In this document: piece by piece, positions 24,401-36,070 of the stretch
Position numbering within the stretch: the first letter of the stretch is position 1
Layout: every line of letters starts with the position of its first letter
Source: Buxus sempervirens
Taxonomy: Eukaryota; Streptophyta; Magnoliopsida; Buxales; Buxaceae
NCBI GenBank assembly: GCA_947561395.2
Contig: OX387194.1
Coordinates: 11,456,048 to 11,520,047 of the forward strand
Direction of reading: 5' to 3'
DNA length: 64,000 nucleotides
Translations under genes and position numbers: made by a program
Notes under the pieces: model-generated
Database searches by the model: none
What the model was told of the DNA's origin: nothing
The model's input: the letters and a program-made list of their open reading frames with translations, nothing else

Positions 24401-26206
24401 TACAGCAATCACAACCTCGTTTTTAATGATTGACACAAAACCCAACACTTTTAAGTTGCAAACTTCAGTGTGACAGAATTTTCTGAAAAACATTACCATC
24501 TCTGGCACATTGGATATTGAGATAACCAGTCCCTTTGGCAGTCCTTAGTGAGCTTGCCAAGTCTACAAGCTTGATCATTCCTTTCTGGTTTTGTCTCCCA
24601 TCTGTCTCGGAATTTTACAGCTAAAATGATGGTAAATAAAAAAAATAAGAAGTTTACTTTGCTTCATGTCATGACACAAGCATGATGAGATAGTATCATG
24701 TTTGTGATGAGAATGATGATGCCTTCAAAACTGAACACTAAAATTAAGTTAGATATTGCTTAAAATTTCCTCAATTTTCATTCTTGACTTATATTGCATT
24801 AGTCTTCTTTTGGGAAGAATTTTTGTGTCTATTGACTCTATTTATATCCCAATCTTGTACCGTTTGCCACACATATATTTCTTTGTTTTGGGTTGCAATA
24901 AAAATTCATCTTTCACACTCCATCCCTTCTTGCATATTTCTAATTTTTTTGTTGAGATGTAAACCATTTTTCCTGGATTAATAATATTGGGTAGTTTTCT
25001 TAATCATCCTTTGAACTTAAGACTTCCCCCAGATCCATGTGTATAAACACTTCTCTTACTTATGTTGTTTGTCCAACCTTATCTTTATTGAGAAGATTAG
25101 TCGGTCCTCGCTACTATACTCAAAATGATAATGTGCTTCAGCTTTGACTGCCACAACAATGGATGTTATATGCAAAAGAAAGAAACATTTGGAGTCTCTG
25201 TGGAGAGATAGAGAGAGAGAGAGAGATAAATAAGCTTCTTCATTTTTATTTTTTTTTATGAATAGATAAATAAGCTTCTTATTCCCACTTAAATCTGTCA
25301 TGCTGTTGAAAATATCTTCCCTTACATTATAATCTGGGAAGGGTAACCCCTAAATTAAATGTTCTCTCATAGATTCATCTAACCCTTAGGTCTTAATCTG
25401 AAGTGGCAATGTTTTTGGCCTCATTGCAGTAGTTCATGTGTTGACACATGCCCCACTCTAGAGAAACTTGATGCTCTTGTCAAATTAGAAACAATGGAAA
25501 ACATCAAAATAAAGCAGGTATACACACCATAAGATGGTGTGAATAAAATTTTCACCTTGCAATACAACACATAGATCCCAAGTGACAGTTATGTAATAAA
25601 AAGTTTACTGGGACCAGATAGTGCAAAGTATTTTATTATACAGAGAGAGATCCTTGTGGAGCACATTATATTTCTGAGTAACTTTAGAAAAACCCCTATA
25701 CCACCTCAGAATGCATCCAGCCTGAAGTTTTAATCAGGTCACAAGAAATCCCAGTGGCTTTTGATCACTTGCTTATATTATGGAGGCAACTCTGAACTAT
25801 TCAAAACATGTTTTGTGACTCTGATTGTTCATTTATTTACCCAGTTATTTCCTTGCCTCATTTAATATAATGTGTTTAATGGTATTATGCACTGGATAGC
25901 ACAGATTGTGGTAGAAATGACCCAGACCTCAACAGTGAGATCGAGAAGCAGATTGTTGATCTTTTGACAGAGGAGTTGCAGTTGCAGGAGGCAGTTGCAG
26001 CAGAACATGCCCACCGCATGAACATCACTTTTTTGGAAGCAAGAAGAGTAGCTTCCCAGTACCAGAGGGAGACCGAGAAGTGCAATGCTGCTACAGAAAC
26101 ATGTGAGGAGGCCAGAGAGCGTGCAGAGGCATTGTTAACCAAGGAGAGTAAGGTGACATTGTTGTGGGAACAACGAGCCCGTCAACTGGGCTGGGAAGGG
26201 GAGTAG
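18473..26206 (+). CDS. DUF1068 protein (NKS1/ELMO family, Golgi-type membrane protein)
   Basis: Three exons: 18473-18674, a 24-nt microexon 22010-22033, and 25905-26206, in frame for 175 aa. The microexon supplies the end of the split Gly codon and LVNLTVT, and joins to the split Asp of DCGRNDPDL. Residues about 14-31 form one hydrophobic signal-anchor segment. It is followed by the Cys-rich CGPCTCDCPPP motif, then a helical, charged C-terminal half including EELQLQEAVAAEHA, ASQYQRETEKCNAATETCEE and the terminal RARQLGWEGE, all typical of DUF1068. Arabidopsis members (NKS1 and ELMO proteins) are Golgi-located and needed for cell adhesion and pectin or salt responses; that is family knowledge. 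Introns are 3335 and 3871 nt. The second carries a LINE fragment. Confidence 0.95.
20990..21013. repeat. (CA)n microsatellite
   Basis: About twelve CA units in intron 1 of the DUF1068 gene. Confidence 0.95.
22265..22335. repeat. Short direct repeats of (T)CAAGAGTATTATATTC
   Basis: Three copies of CAAGAGTATTATATTC occur within about 60 bp in intron 2 of the DUF1068 gene, just after the microexon. Confidence 0.8.
22920..23450 (+). mobile_element. L1-type LINE fragment, zinc-binding RT-associated (zf-RVT) region
   Basis: A plus-strand frame reads FLGKCGVTPNGKAFALDSF, and after frameshifts CLMCMKAAESIDHLLLHFTW and GWAKLGFPS. This matches the plant zf-RVT pattern (gk.LT.DnL...C.lC....Es.dHLllhC.....W). 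Several stops show it is dead. It lies within DUF1068 intron 2 in the sense orientation. Confidence 0.7.
25205..25280. repeat. (GA)n run and duplicated GATAAATAAGCTTCTT word
   Basis: A GAGAGA tract (25208-25226) is followed by two copies of AGATAAATAAGCTTCTT about 37 bp apart, in DUF1068 intron 2. Confidence 0.8.
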
Positions 26207-27877
26207 AAGCTAAACATTTGTTTATCCATTTTGTTGTATACTTTTCCCCATTTGAAGATGAAGTTCCATGCTATTTGTATAAGCAGGCAATCAAATCTGC
26301 TGATGATAAAATCTTTGTTCTTATTGAAGTGACTATCCCTGAGTGGTTTTCATCTCTCCCCTACTCATGACATGTTCTCAATCCAGGTTGATTTGCAGGT
26401 TGGGTTATTATTGGATTGAGCTGATCATGCAGGGTGGTATATTCCTCATGAAGGTAATATAGCTCCTCAAGATCAACAGCAAAAACTATGAACAGTTTTG
26501 ATCCAGAATGTCTTAAATTAACTTGGATCTACAAAATTACCGATGGGATTCAAATGAACAATATTAGGATATTAATACATGAATGAATTTGCAACCCCAG
26601 AAGGTCAGCAAAAATGGGCTAAGGGGAAACCCTACTAGTCTCAAAAATTTAAACTCGTGTAGAAGAAGGAAAGTTTGGACTTCATGAATGACAAAAGCCC
26701 AAGTTAATCTAATCATAATCATATTTTCAGCTTGAACTGTCTTAAAACATGAAGAAAGCCCATTACCAACTAATACAACACCATAGTCTCAGCCAAACAG
26801 AGAATGCAAACTAGGTTGAGTAGGATTGAGTCTAGGGTTTACCATTTTGAATTCAGTTTGGTTTGCTCTTGGGTTGACATCAACTAACCTTGATTTGATT
26901 TTCGACTGTAGTGAACCCAAACCAAATCATGTCAGAAGACTCAAAACCATAGTCCACAGTGACTCCACACCCGTATGTGAACAAGCTGAAATCCCTATTC
27001 AAAAAGGTGAACAGACTACAGGCATGACATTTTTGACATTCACATGTATGTGCAGACACGCATACAAGTGGAACAAAAGCTATATTCGCTATGAGATGCG
27101 GGAACAAAATACAATGGCCTTTGGAGTTGTTTATGCATAAAGATACACACAAGGAAGCACTCTCAGAAGACTGAAACTATAAAGTATAAACTATATACAA
27201 AAAGAGTGGACAGGAGAAAAGGAAGAAAGTGTGAAAGAGTACAGAAAACATGGGAAATGCTGGGAAAGAGGAGACAGGAAGAGACAGTGAGGGCTTCAGA
27301 TTCACGCATGCCTACCTACAAACCTACACTCCTCAAACCCTATCTCCCTCCCCTTCTTTTCTCATTACTCCAAACCTCTCTCTCTCTCTCTCTAAACCTA
27401 TAAACAGCCTGCTTTCACAAGGAACCACATCCACCTGTTCTGTTTTAATTTAAACAGATGATGCATCAGAACCTTAGTATTACAATACAACCATTACTAG
27501 AAGTCTACTTCTGTTGATTTAAATAGTGTTTGGTATACATCAAGAATCGAACTGGGTATTTGCTTTATCAATCAAAAGAGACAGTTCATGACTTCATGAC
27601 ATGAAAATTACAAGGTGGGTTCTTATTCACTTCTTTTTCCATTCACAGATGTAAAACAACAGCAACGTGTGTTAGAGCAGCAGCAGCAAAATCAACAATC
27701 ACTGTAAAGCCAAGGCAAGTAAATGTGAAGCAATGTCTGAGTGAATTCAAAGATAAGCTTATATATTTGATTGCACGTTCAGGTGGGTCCCAAAGATTGG
27801 ACCTGATGTGGCTCTAATAAGTGGTAGCCAGATAATCTAGTCCGCCAGTTACCACAGTCCTTTGTCTTCTTTGCCTT
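26207..27877. other. DUF1068-BAHD intergenic region
   Basis: It holds the 3' UTR of the DUF1068 gene and the upstream region of the BAHD gene, including a CT-rich run at 27365-27395. No gene recognised. Confidence 0.6.
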
Positions 27878-27884
27878 TATAAAT
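27878..27884 (+). promoter_or_regulatory. Candidate TATA box of the BAHD gene
   Basis: TATAAAT lies 213 nt before the chosen ATG (28097). A start site near 27910 would leave a leader of roughly 185 nt containing upstream ATGs at 27943 (17 codons to TAG at 27994) and 28065 (ATG AAG TGA). Confidence 0.45.
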
Positions 27885-28096
27885 TTACAGAAACAGTACC
27901 ATGCAAGGCACTGGAGAAAAAGAAGCACAACAAATCATCTCCATGTCATTAAAAATGTTAAACAAATCCCATAAAGAGACAGAGATCAGCTCCTAGGAAT
28001 CTACCACTTCTTCCTTCATATTACAGGTTAAAAACCCTTCTCAAGGCCAAACTAATCTGAGCTGATGAAGTGAACAATATAACAGAGAAAGAATTC

Positions 28097-31000
28097 ATGG
28101 CTACCCAAAAGATGGTCTCCATAACAAAGACAGTATCAGTCTGCCCCAAGTCTCATCACCCTCCAACACTACTTAGTCTTTCCAATCTGGACAGACAGTG
28201 TCCAATGCTCATGTACATGGTGTTCTTTTACAAACCATCTCATACTTATCAAAACTTGCCAACCCAGTCGCTTTTCCATAGCTTGAAATCTGGTCTGGAA
28301 CAGACCTTGTTAGTCTGGTACCCAGCTGCTGGTAGGCTGACTCCGAATCCAACTGGGAAACTTAATCTCCTGTGTAACAATGGTGGTGCAGTTCTAGTTG
28401 AGGCAGTCACTCAAGTTAAAATCTCAGAGCTTGGAGATCTCTCACAGTACAATGAATTCTATGAGAATCTAGTTTTCAAACCTGTTTTTAATGGATGTTT
28501 CTCAGAGATGCCTCTGGTTGTTGCCCAGGTTAAGACATAACTTGGAACTCAAAATTTTGTTTCACTTGCTGTAACTTAAATAGAAGCAGAGCTGCAGACC
28601 ATCAAGTAATCAGTATAGTCTTCATATTAATGCATTCTTTTCTTGATATGGTGTTGTAGGTGACAAGGTTCGGTTGTGGAGGATATGCAGTGGGTGTTGG
28701 CACTAGCCACTCACTGTTTGATGGACCCGCAACCTTTAATTTCCTATGTGCATGGGCTTCTAAAACTGCCATGAGAGCAGATGGAGGTGTTGAGATGAAT
28801 GAACCAGTGCATGAGAGAGGAACATTATTGGTTAGTCATGATTCTAAATTGGGTAATAATCCAGTGGCAAGGGTTGCAGCCTTTGATCATCTACACCAGT
28901 TGATAAAACAGGCTGCTACTGACCCAACCCTATACTCAGATGGGAAACATGGAGGGTATAAATTTTCCGAGATGAGGTGCCCAAGCCAGGAGAAATATGT
29001 AGTCAAGACCTTCCATGTAAGTGGTGCAATGATAGAGAGCTTGAAGCGGAAAATCTCTGGAGGGAAAAATGGGAGCACTGCATGTTCATCATTTGAGGTG
29101 GTTGCAGCCCACCTGTGGAAGGTATTACTACTTTTTCTCTCTCTAATGTAAAAAGGTTTATGGAAGTTTTCGTAGATCTTCATGGGTATGATCTTAAAAG
29201 TTCATAAACACATGTATTCTACATCTATCAATGTTTTTTCTCCTCTATCATAAATTTCTATGTTTATATGCAGCCATGAAATATACTTAACTCGCGATGA
29301 AATTTACTGAAGATATGATTTTTGATAGAACGGGAGGGAAAGATAAGATTCATGTCACTGATACCACTTTGGTGGGAACTAAGCTTATGTTGATGATGAT
29401 GATGTACAATTATGAAATATATACTTGATCAAAAGTTCGGACTACTTCTTACCATGGTCATACACATATTGAGTGCATGCAGTTATGATCATCACCTACC
29501 TTCTACATTCTGATTTCAATCCTTTTATCAAATTGAAGCGACTGATCTAGTAAGGATGTGATATATATTATTCTGATCACTCTTATCAGATTTATTTGAT
29601 CACCCATTATCTTTCTATATAATCAAAGTAGTCAGTTTCTGATATGGATTGACCTTAATCTTTTATTAATACTAGGCATTAATTACATGAAGAAAATTGG
29701 AAAATAAAAACTTAAATTTGTCTCTGAAAAATCATGAAAGAAATTTTCTAACACAATTTCAACTTTTTTTTTTTTTTTTGGTGGAAAACACACAATTTCA
29801 ACTTGAATTTAGGACTTTAAAACACTCCCTTAATGGCACATACCAAAATTTCTTTCAATCTTCCCACGCAGGTTGTTGATCCAAAAAGTGAAATTTTTTC
29901 TTAACAGCTCCAGCATGACTTCAGGAACTCTGAAACATCCCCTCAAAGAGGCCAAAAAATTTCTTAGCAAAATAAAGATTCAATTGCAGAAGCTTTAAAC
30001 ATTCCCTTAATGGAACGAGGACATCTTCTTGCCATTGTTCCATCCTGAAGCAACGAATTAAACTGTCTTCTTCCCTTTGTTTATTTACCTTTTTATCATT
30101 TAGATGTAGGGTTGCAGTTACTTTTAAGAGGTAAAACTGTTGCAAGAATGTAGTGAAGTGATGTTCTAAATTTCCATAAACATCACTGACATGCCACACT
30201 GAAGTAGATCTTCCAGCCAAGGGCTCCAGCAGATTTCAAGTCTTGCAGAACCATCTGTACCTAGCTGTAAGGCCTAGTCAAACACCCGCCAGATCTACAT
30301 CAGTCCCCATCTAGCTTGTGAGCCTTGTTACTAGATTTCTGACATCTTTCAACCATTCTCACTTTCTCAAATAACAATAATTTATTAAGTCTGATGGTCA
30401 ATATTTTTGGATCATCTTCTTTATTTGCTCAAGTGATCTCTTCACTAGAGCCCACTGGTTGATGGATTCCAACCCTGCAGGTACTGAATGAGTAGCAAGC
30501 TATGCTGTCAAAAAGTTATAGAAGACCATAAAAAACTGCAACTTCAAACGTCGGGCTCTATACAATAATAATGTTCTCTTACTCATCCACATGCATGTAT
30601 AACGAGATGTTTAATCGTCATTGTCATACTGCTTGATCTTTTATTTAGCTATTAAAAACTGATAGTTTATAGTCCTCAAATGCATTAACAACATTGTTGT
30701 TCTGTTGTTTTTCTAGGCAAGGATCAAGGCTTTAGGACTGAGGAAGGAAAGAATGGTGTGTCTGCAGTTTGCAGTAGACATGAGGAACAAGCTGGTGCCG
30801 CCATTACCAAAAGGTTTCAGCGGCAATGCCTATGTGCTCAGTTCTGTGACTCTCACAGCCGGAGAACTGGAGGAAGAAAGCCATGGCACCATTGTCGGAA
30901 TGATAAAAGAATCAAAGAAATCTTTGAACAATGACTATGTGAGTTCTTATATCAAGGCTCTTGAGGCACCTCAGTCGATGCTTCCCCCGCTGACAGAGTT

Positions 31001-31214
31001 GACAATGGTTTCCGATTGGACGAGGACACCATTCCAAAAGGTGGATTTTGGCCATGGAGAAGCAGTCTATGCATCTCCTCTGGTTCCTCCTGTTCCACAG
31101 GTTGCATACTTCATGCAGAACCCAAATGAAGGAAGAGGCATTGATGTCAGATTTGGATTGTTTTCCCAACACCTTCATGCCTTTACCCACTATTTCATTG
31201 CAGATTTGCAATAA
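28097..31214 (+). CDS. BAHD acyltransferase (HXXXD family), BAT1/DRL1/PIZ-like
   Basis: Three exons: 28097-28528, 28660-29121 and 30717-31214, with GT-AG introns of 131 and 1595 nt, giving 463 aa, normal for BAHD enzymes. The catalytic HXXXD motif is HSLFD-G at residues 161-165, within GVGTSHSLFDGPA. The structural motif usually written DFGWG is DFGHG at 408-412. Other landmarks are LDRQCPMLMYMVFFYKP near the N-terminus, TLLVWYPAAGRL, and KISELGDLS. BAHD enzymes transfer acyl groups from acyl-CoA to alcohols or amines in the cytosol. Sequence feel and its position next to a type-B response regulator match Arabidopsis At4g31910 (BAT1/DRL1/PIZ, brassinosteroid acylation), but the substrate cannot be read from sequence. 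The start ATG is the first in frame; upstream the frame has no ATG. Another Met occurs five codons later. Confidence 0.95.
29335..29404 (+). mobile_element. RTE-LINE 3' end with (TGATGA)n tail in BAHD intron 2
   Basis: AAGATTCATGTCACTGATAC then CTTTGGTGGGAACTAAGC and a GATGATGATGATG tail. This is the same terminal block as at 14750 and 16555. No RT coding sequence precedes it, so it is a 5'-truncated insertion or a SINE using the same tail. Confidence 0.6.
29415..30716. other. Remainder of BAHD intron 2
   Basis: AT-rich intron sequence with a poly-T run near 29766. A 99-codon antisense frame (29921-30220) has no recognisable domain. Confidence 0.5.
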
Positions 31215-31748
31215 CTCAGCAACCCAGATCCAGAAATCTTCTTTCCATCAACATGGAATACTTATAAAGTTCGCTAATATATATATACAAGTTGATTTCC
31301 CTCTTTTATTGGCTGGAATTCCACCCTCATTGACACAGACAGGCACAAAGGGAAAAATAAAAAGCCCCACTCCACTGTCTGAAGTGGAAGACCAGCCTGA
31401 GTAACATGGCTGGGAAAGCAAACTACAACCAAGAAACAGTTCAAGTTAAGCTTGTAGGTGGTGCACTATTAAAATTTTATAGGTTGAGGCCTGAGAGATT
31501 CTCATGGCATTGATAAAGAAACAAGGCAAAAGGAAAGGGTAGACAAAAGAAGAATGGAACATGAATGCCAAAAGCAATTGCAACTGAGGATCAGAATTTA
31601 GCCATATACAACTGTAATCAATAGACGAAAGAGATACATAAATAAATAAAGATTACATTATCATACAAAGCCCTCAAGGAGGAGGGTTATGTTGCTGCAA
31701 GCCTCTATATTTTATTTTTTAATTTCAGGGGTTTGGGCTGGCAAAGGT
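31215..31748. other. BAHD-response regulator convergent 3' region
   Basis: Only about 530 bp separate the two stop codons, so the 3' UTRs of the two convergent genes probably approach or overlap here. No other feature seen. Confidence 0.6.
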
Positions 31749-34700
31749 TCACATACATGTTCCAGGAGAGTGAATACCAATTCCAAAATCTCCATTCACT
31801 GATGTCATCTCATCCTGTTCCTGCATCGCATTTATGCAGTCCTGTTAATAAGCCCCTGATACAGGAAAAAATAAAAACAAAAGAAAAAAAAATGAACGCG
31901 ACAGAGACTCAAAGGGCAACAGCCTAGATGGCTGTCTAAATCACTCTCATCGGAAAGGTCCTGAGAGCTAAGCAAATGATCAAAGTTTCAAATGCAACCA
32001 ATAGAATACTATGCCACAGGTTATATACTAAAAAAGTTAAAGTAGAACAGTTTCAGCATAAAAATCATTATATATATATATATATATATATGCAAACTTT
32101 AAATCACTTCTTCAATCAGAAGTACCATGTGAACAAATATGGATAGAGGAGAGCAAAATGCATAATTTAAATGTAAAACAATAGGGGGTGATATGACCTT
32201 ACCCGTTTTATTATTTCACTCATTATATCTTCCAAGGAGCCATTACCATTAGAAATGTAACTGCCTTGCAACTTTGTTTTATCCAAATGTGCTTCCTTCT
32301 GCTTCATTGTTGTATAAATAGCTGATTTCTCAACTTCATTATGTTGCACGAGCACCGAAGCACCACAATTTAATTGACTAATCAAACTGGCATCCGTCTT
32401 TTTACTGCATGTTTCATTGCCCTGTTCCAAAATATGTCCTAGGGAGCCCATAACACCATGGGTGGAAGTTGACAAATTCGAAGAGCCAAATATAAGATTT
32501 CGATTATGATGGTAATCCTGGTTGCCATCCCACCTTTGCTTTGGAGCATAGATCTGACCAACATTGTTACACATGGTATTCAAGAACTTTGAGTTCTCAT
32601 GGTGAAGACCATTATTAATTGGGCCAGCTTGGCATCGTAAATCTCTTCTTGAATTCAGAAAAAATGTTGATACTGAAGTAACTGAACTGATAGAAGAACA
32701 GTCAAGTGTACTGATCCCATTATCTGGAGTTCTTGAGTAAACATTCTCCCTCAAGTTGCTAGAAGGTGAAATATCATCATTAAAAGTACTACCCATACAC
32801 AGAGGATTTAGTGGAAACCCAGGCAATGTAACAGCACTCTGCCAGTTGCTATTAAATCTATCATGGTCTGGAAATTGGGAAGACATGCTCGCATCAACAT
32901 CTAAGGAATCAGTATTCAAAGAAGCCATTCCACCAGAAGATTGATTCCCCAATCCTCCCCTACTTTTTGCCTGATGCGGGTGTCCTTGTAACAACAAAGG
33001 GCTGTTTGTGGTATTGAGAAAAGAGTAGCTTGACCCACCAATAGTCACACCAGACTCCGGGAAGCCACTAGCAACTGGGAAAACAGTTAGATCATTTGAA
33101 GGAGAAGAGAACTCCCCAATGCGGGAGATACACTTGTTATGTTGAAACTGTTCGAGTTCCAAATATGTTGGCATCCCTTGAAGCAGACTCACATTCTGGT
33201 TTACAGGTGCGATAACCTGCTGACGCTTTCCAAAATCATTAACATAGTCACTGGATTTTAATCCATGACCCTGCTGGATCATTCCTGGAGAAGAAGACCC
33301 ATGCAGGCCCAATCCAGTAGAGGCATTCAATCTACTAAGCATCACACCTTGTTGGCAGGATGAGAGAGGAATGTTCGGAATCTGCCTTGATCCAGCCAAG
33401 GCATGCAAATCTCCAAGCCCCTCCAGTGAATTCATGCACAAATACGAAGTGTCTTTAATGCCCAACGCAGCAACCATGTTTTGTTGCTGGCCGGCCACAC
33501 AACTGATCCTTTTCAGGTACAACCTGTATTTCTGCAACAAAATAAGATGATAAGCTGAAACAAGGAGTTCCCATCATATTTGAAAGTAGGGATTGAAAAG
33601 AAAGGATTTGTGCCTGGAGATGGCTTGCCACATTTTCCCTGGTAAGCTTTTCAACATTCATCATATCTAAAATCCTCTTAGGCACAGCTTCTGCTTCAGA
33701 AACAAATATAAAGAAAAATACTAAGAATTTAATTAAGGAACAGTTCTCTGTGTGTGTGTGTGTGTGTGCGTGTCTGTGTGGGTGTGGGTGAGTGGCTGGG
33801 GTAGGGGAGATATGATTAAAGATGAGGGTTGAAGGACCTACTGTCAATCCCCAACTGATTAACAGCTGCAACAAACTTTCGATGCAGCTCCACAGACCAA
33901 ACAACCCGAGGCTTCTTCTGGGTTGCTGGATCCTCACTTTCAATCCCATTCTCCTCGCTTTCATCATCCTCGTCTTCATTCTGATCCTTCCTTTTCCTGT
34001 TGAGTTTCCCATTCCCATCTGCATTTCCTGTTCCTGTAAGCTTTTCTCCACCTTCAGCAGTTTCAGGATGATGCTCGCCTTGATTGTCAGTGTTATTGAA
34101 ATCCTTGGAATCAAACTTTTTCCTCCTTATTACATGCTGCCAGATGTTTTTCAGCTCCTCAATTCGAACAGGTTTCAGCAAGTAGTCACATGCACCATGG
34201 GTGATCCCCTTCATCACAAGTTCCGAATCGCCATTTACCGACATCACTAGGAAAAATTTCAGAGATCAAATCATAACCAACAATCTGATAGAATAATTGA
34301 ATATTTTGGAAACAGATAAATCTTATAATTCCAAAGAAACAATTACATATTGCACATATTAATTTCCCTATAATTGTGGCAAAGAAAAGTTTCTCATCTT
34401 TTTATCTAAAATAGCATCCAATTGAAGTGAGGGAAAGAATAGGAGAAAACATGTGGTGAGCTCAACTTGATTAATCACACTTTATTTAAAAAAAAAAAAT
34501 TTCTTTCTATCCAGTCATGGATACATACACACAAAAACATCAACTTATTAAGGAAAAAGGAATACACTTCAATTAAGGAATTAAGAAAGAGGACTCATAC
34601 TTACTTATGACAGGTAGGTCCATCTCAAGCCCCACATGCTCAAGGAGCTTAAAACCGTCCATGTCCGGCATGTGTACATCGCTGATTACCAGATCAAACC

Positions 34701-35797
34701 TGTTTTTGTTCTCTCTCAACATTTTTAGTGCCTGGATGGCCTGGCTAGTTGTTGTTACTGCATTAGTTACAAACGTTATGAAATTGAGAGTTAAAATATT
34801 CTAATTAAAATGGAAGGTAAACAGTACAAGCTAGACAATCAAGTAATTTGCATGTAATCAATTAACGAAATCCATATGTAATCAGATATAATAGTCCCAA
34901 CTAAGAACATTAGCAACATCAACAAGAAATCTACGGATGCAGTGAAACATTATGATAAATCAACAAACAACCGATCTATCAAACTTAAAAACAAATTCAA
35001 AGAAAGAAATCTAAACAACAAAATTTTCAAAACTCAAAGATGGATTCATATTTTTTCTGCAGATAGGTTTAGGATATATTCCCATTTTAGAACCAAAATT
35101 GTGTAGCTCAACCCAAAATCAGAACTATGAACTATAGAAATCAGGTATCTTCATGAAAAATAAGGAAAGCCACATTCAGTCCATGATTAAGAGCACCCAA
35201 CAAAAGACAACAGAAACATTGACAATTAACCTACAGAAGCAGTGAAATGGAAGATATCAGTTATCACAACAAAATCCAAACAACCCATTTCTCAAAACTC
35301 AAAAGCGAATTCATACATTTAGTCTTTCCTGCAGAAATAACAAATGACATCGATATAGACTCCCATTTGATGACCAAAATCTTCTAACAACACAAAATCT
35401 GAACCATGCAAGCCACAGAAACCAAAGACCCTTTATGCAATCAGACAACGGAAACCACGTATATTCCATAAAAAAAACACCCCCAACAAGACCAAGGAAA
35501 GCATTGGTCTACACAAGCATCAAAATCAACCAAAATATCAACAAAATTCCAACAATTTCATTACTCAAAACTCAAGAAAATAACTCAAAGAATGAAAAGA
35601 AAAACGAAACCCAGATTAATAAGGCTAAAGCAGTCAGGAATCAAACCATGATACTTGCATCGACGAAGCAGAGTCTCCAACAATCTCAAGCAAGTGGGGT
35701 CGTCATCAACGGCAAGCACACGCATACCCACCGGAAACAGATCTCTTGATGAGTTATCTTCTCCAATACTCCCCTCCCTAATTTCCTCAACCCCCAT
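31749..35797 (-). CDS. Type-B two-component response regulator (ARR10/ARR12/ARR18-like), cytokinin signalling transcription factor
   Basis: Six exons: 35647-35797, 34605-34757, 33842-34246, 33614-33690, 32203-33531 and 31749-31841, in frame for 735 aa. The receiver domain starts near residue 24 ([15 protein letters not shown]). It has acidic D31-D33, phospho-acceptor D77 in [12 protein letters not shown], and conserved K126 in [18 protein letters not shown]. An acidic linker with basic NRKRKDQ precedes the GARP/Myb-like DNA-binding domain ([15 protein letters not shown] ... [20 protein letters not shown] ... [16 protein letters not shown]). The long C-terminus is Ser/Asn/Gln-rich (activation region) and ends [10 protein letters not shown], as in ARR10/12 relatives. 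Phosphorelay from AHK/AHP activates such nuclear factors. Intron 4 (33532-33613) begins GC, not GT. The leader has two tiny uORFs (35886-35900 and 35862-35870). An in-frame stop lies upstream of the chosen ATG. Confidence 0.97.
32071..32092. repeat. (TA)n microsatellite in intron 5 of the response regulator
   Basis: About eleven TA units in the last intron. Confidence 0.95.
33746..33791. repeat. (TG)n-rich microsatellite in intron 3 of the response regulator
   Basis: GTGTGTGTGTG run followed by interrupted GTG/GGTG repeats. It makes up about a third of this 151-nt intron. Confidence 0.9.
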
Positions 35798-36063
35798 TCT
35801 GTAGAAGTGATCTCCAAACACACTACCAGTCTAACAGAATCCCCAAAACAAATCTCTCTCACTACGCCATGTAACTTCTACAGTTCTAAAGAAAACGCAT
35901 GAACTCGCCTTCCAAGATTTCCACCAAAGCCACAAACTCCAAGAGAATGAATCCAACTCAGAACACAAACAACATTTCAGAGAAAGAGAGACTGATAAGC
36001 AAAGCAGTGAAATGGACAGAGGAGAGAGACAGAGAGGGACAAAGAGAGCCTCCCAGGCACAGC

Positions 36064-36070
36064 TTTTATA
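36064..36070 (-). promoter_or_regulatory. Candidate TATA box of the response-regulator gene
   Basis: TATAAAA on the minus strand, 267 nt upstream of the ATG, preceded by AT-rich DNA and followed by a GA/CT-rich leader (on the plus strand, GGAGAGAGACAGAGAGGGAC at about 36020-36040). Position and composition fit a core promoter with a start near 36035. Confidence 0.45.

Noticed and set aside
25427..25517. Possible extra exon of the DUF1068 gene after a CAG at about 25429
   Set aside because: Reading from that acceptor reaches a stop in the needed frame, whereas direct joining of the microexon to 25905 restores the family sequence.
29921..30220. Antisense 99-codon frame in BAHD intron 2
   Set aside because: No recognisable domain and no supporting neighbours.
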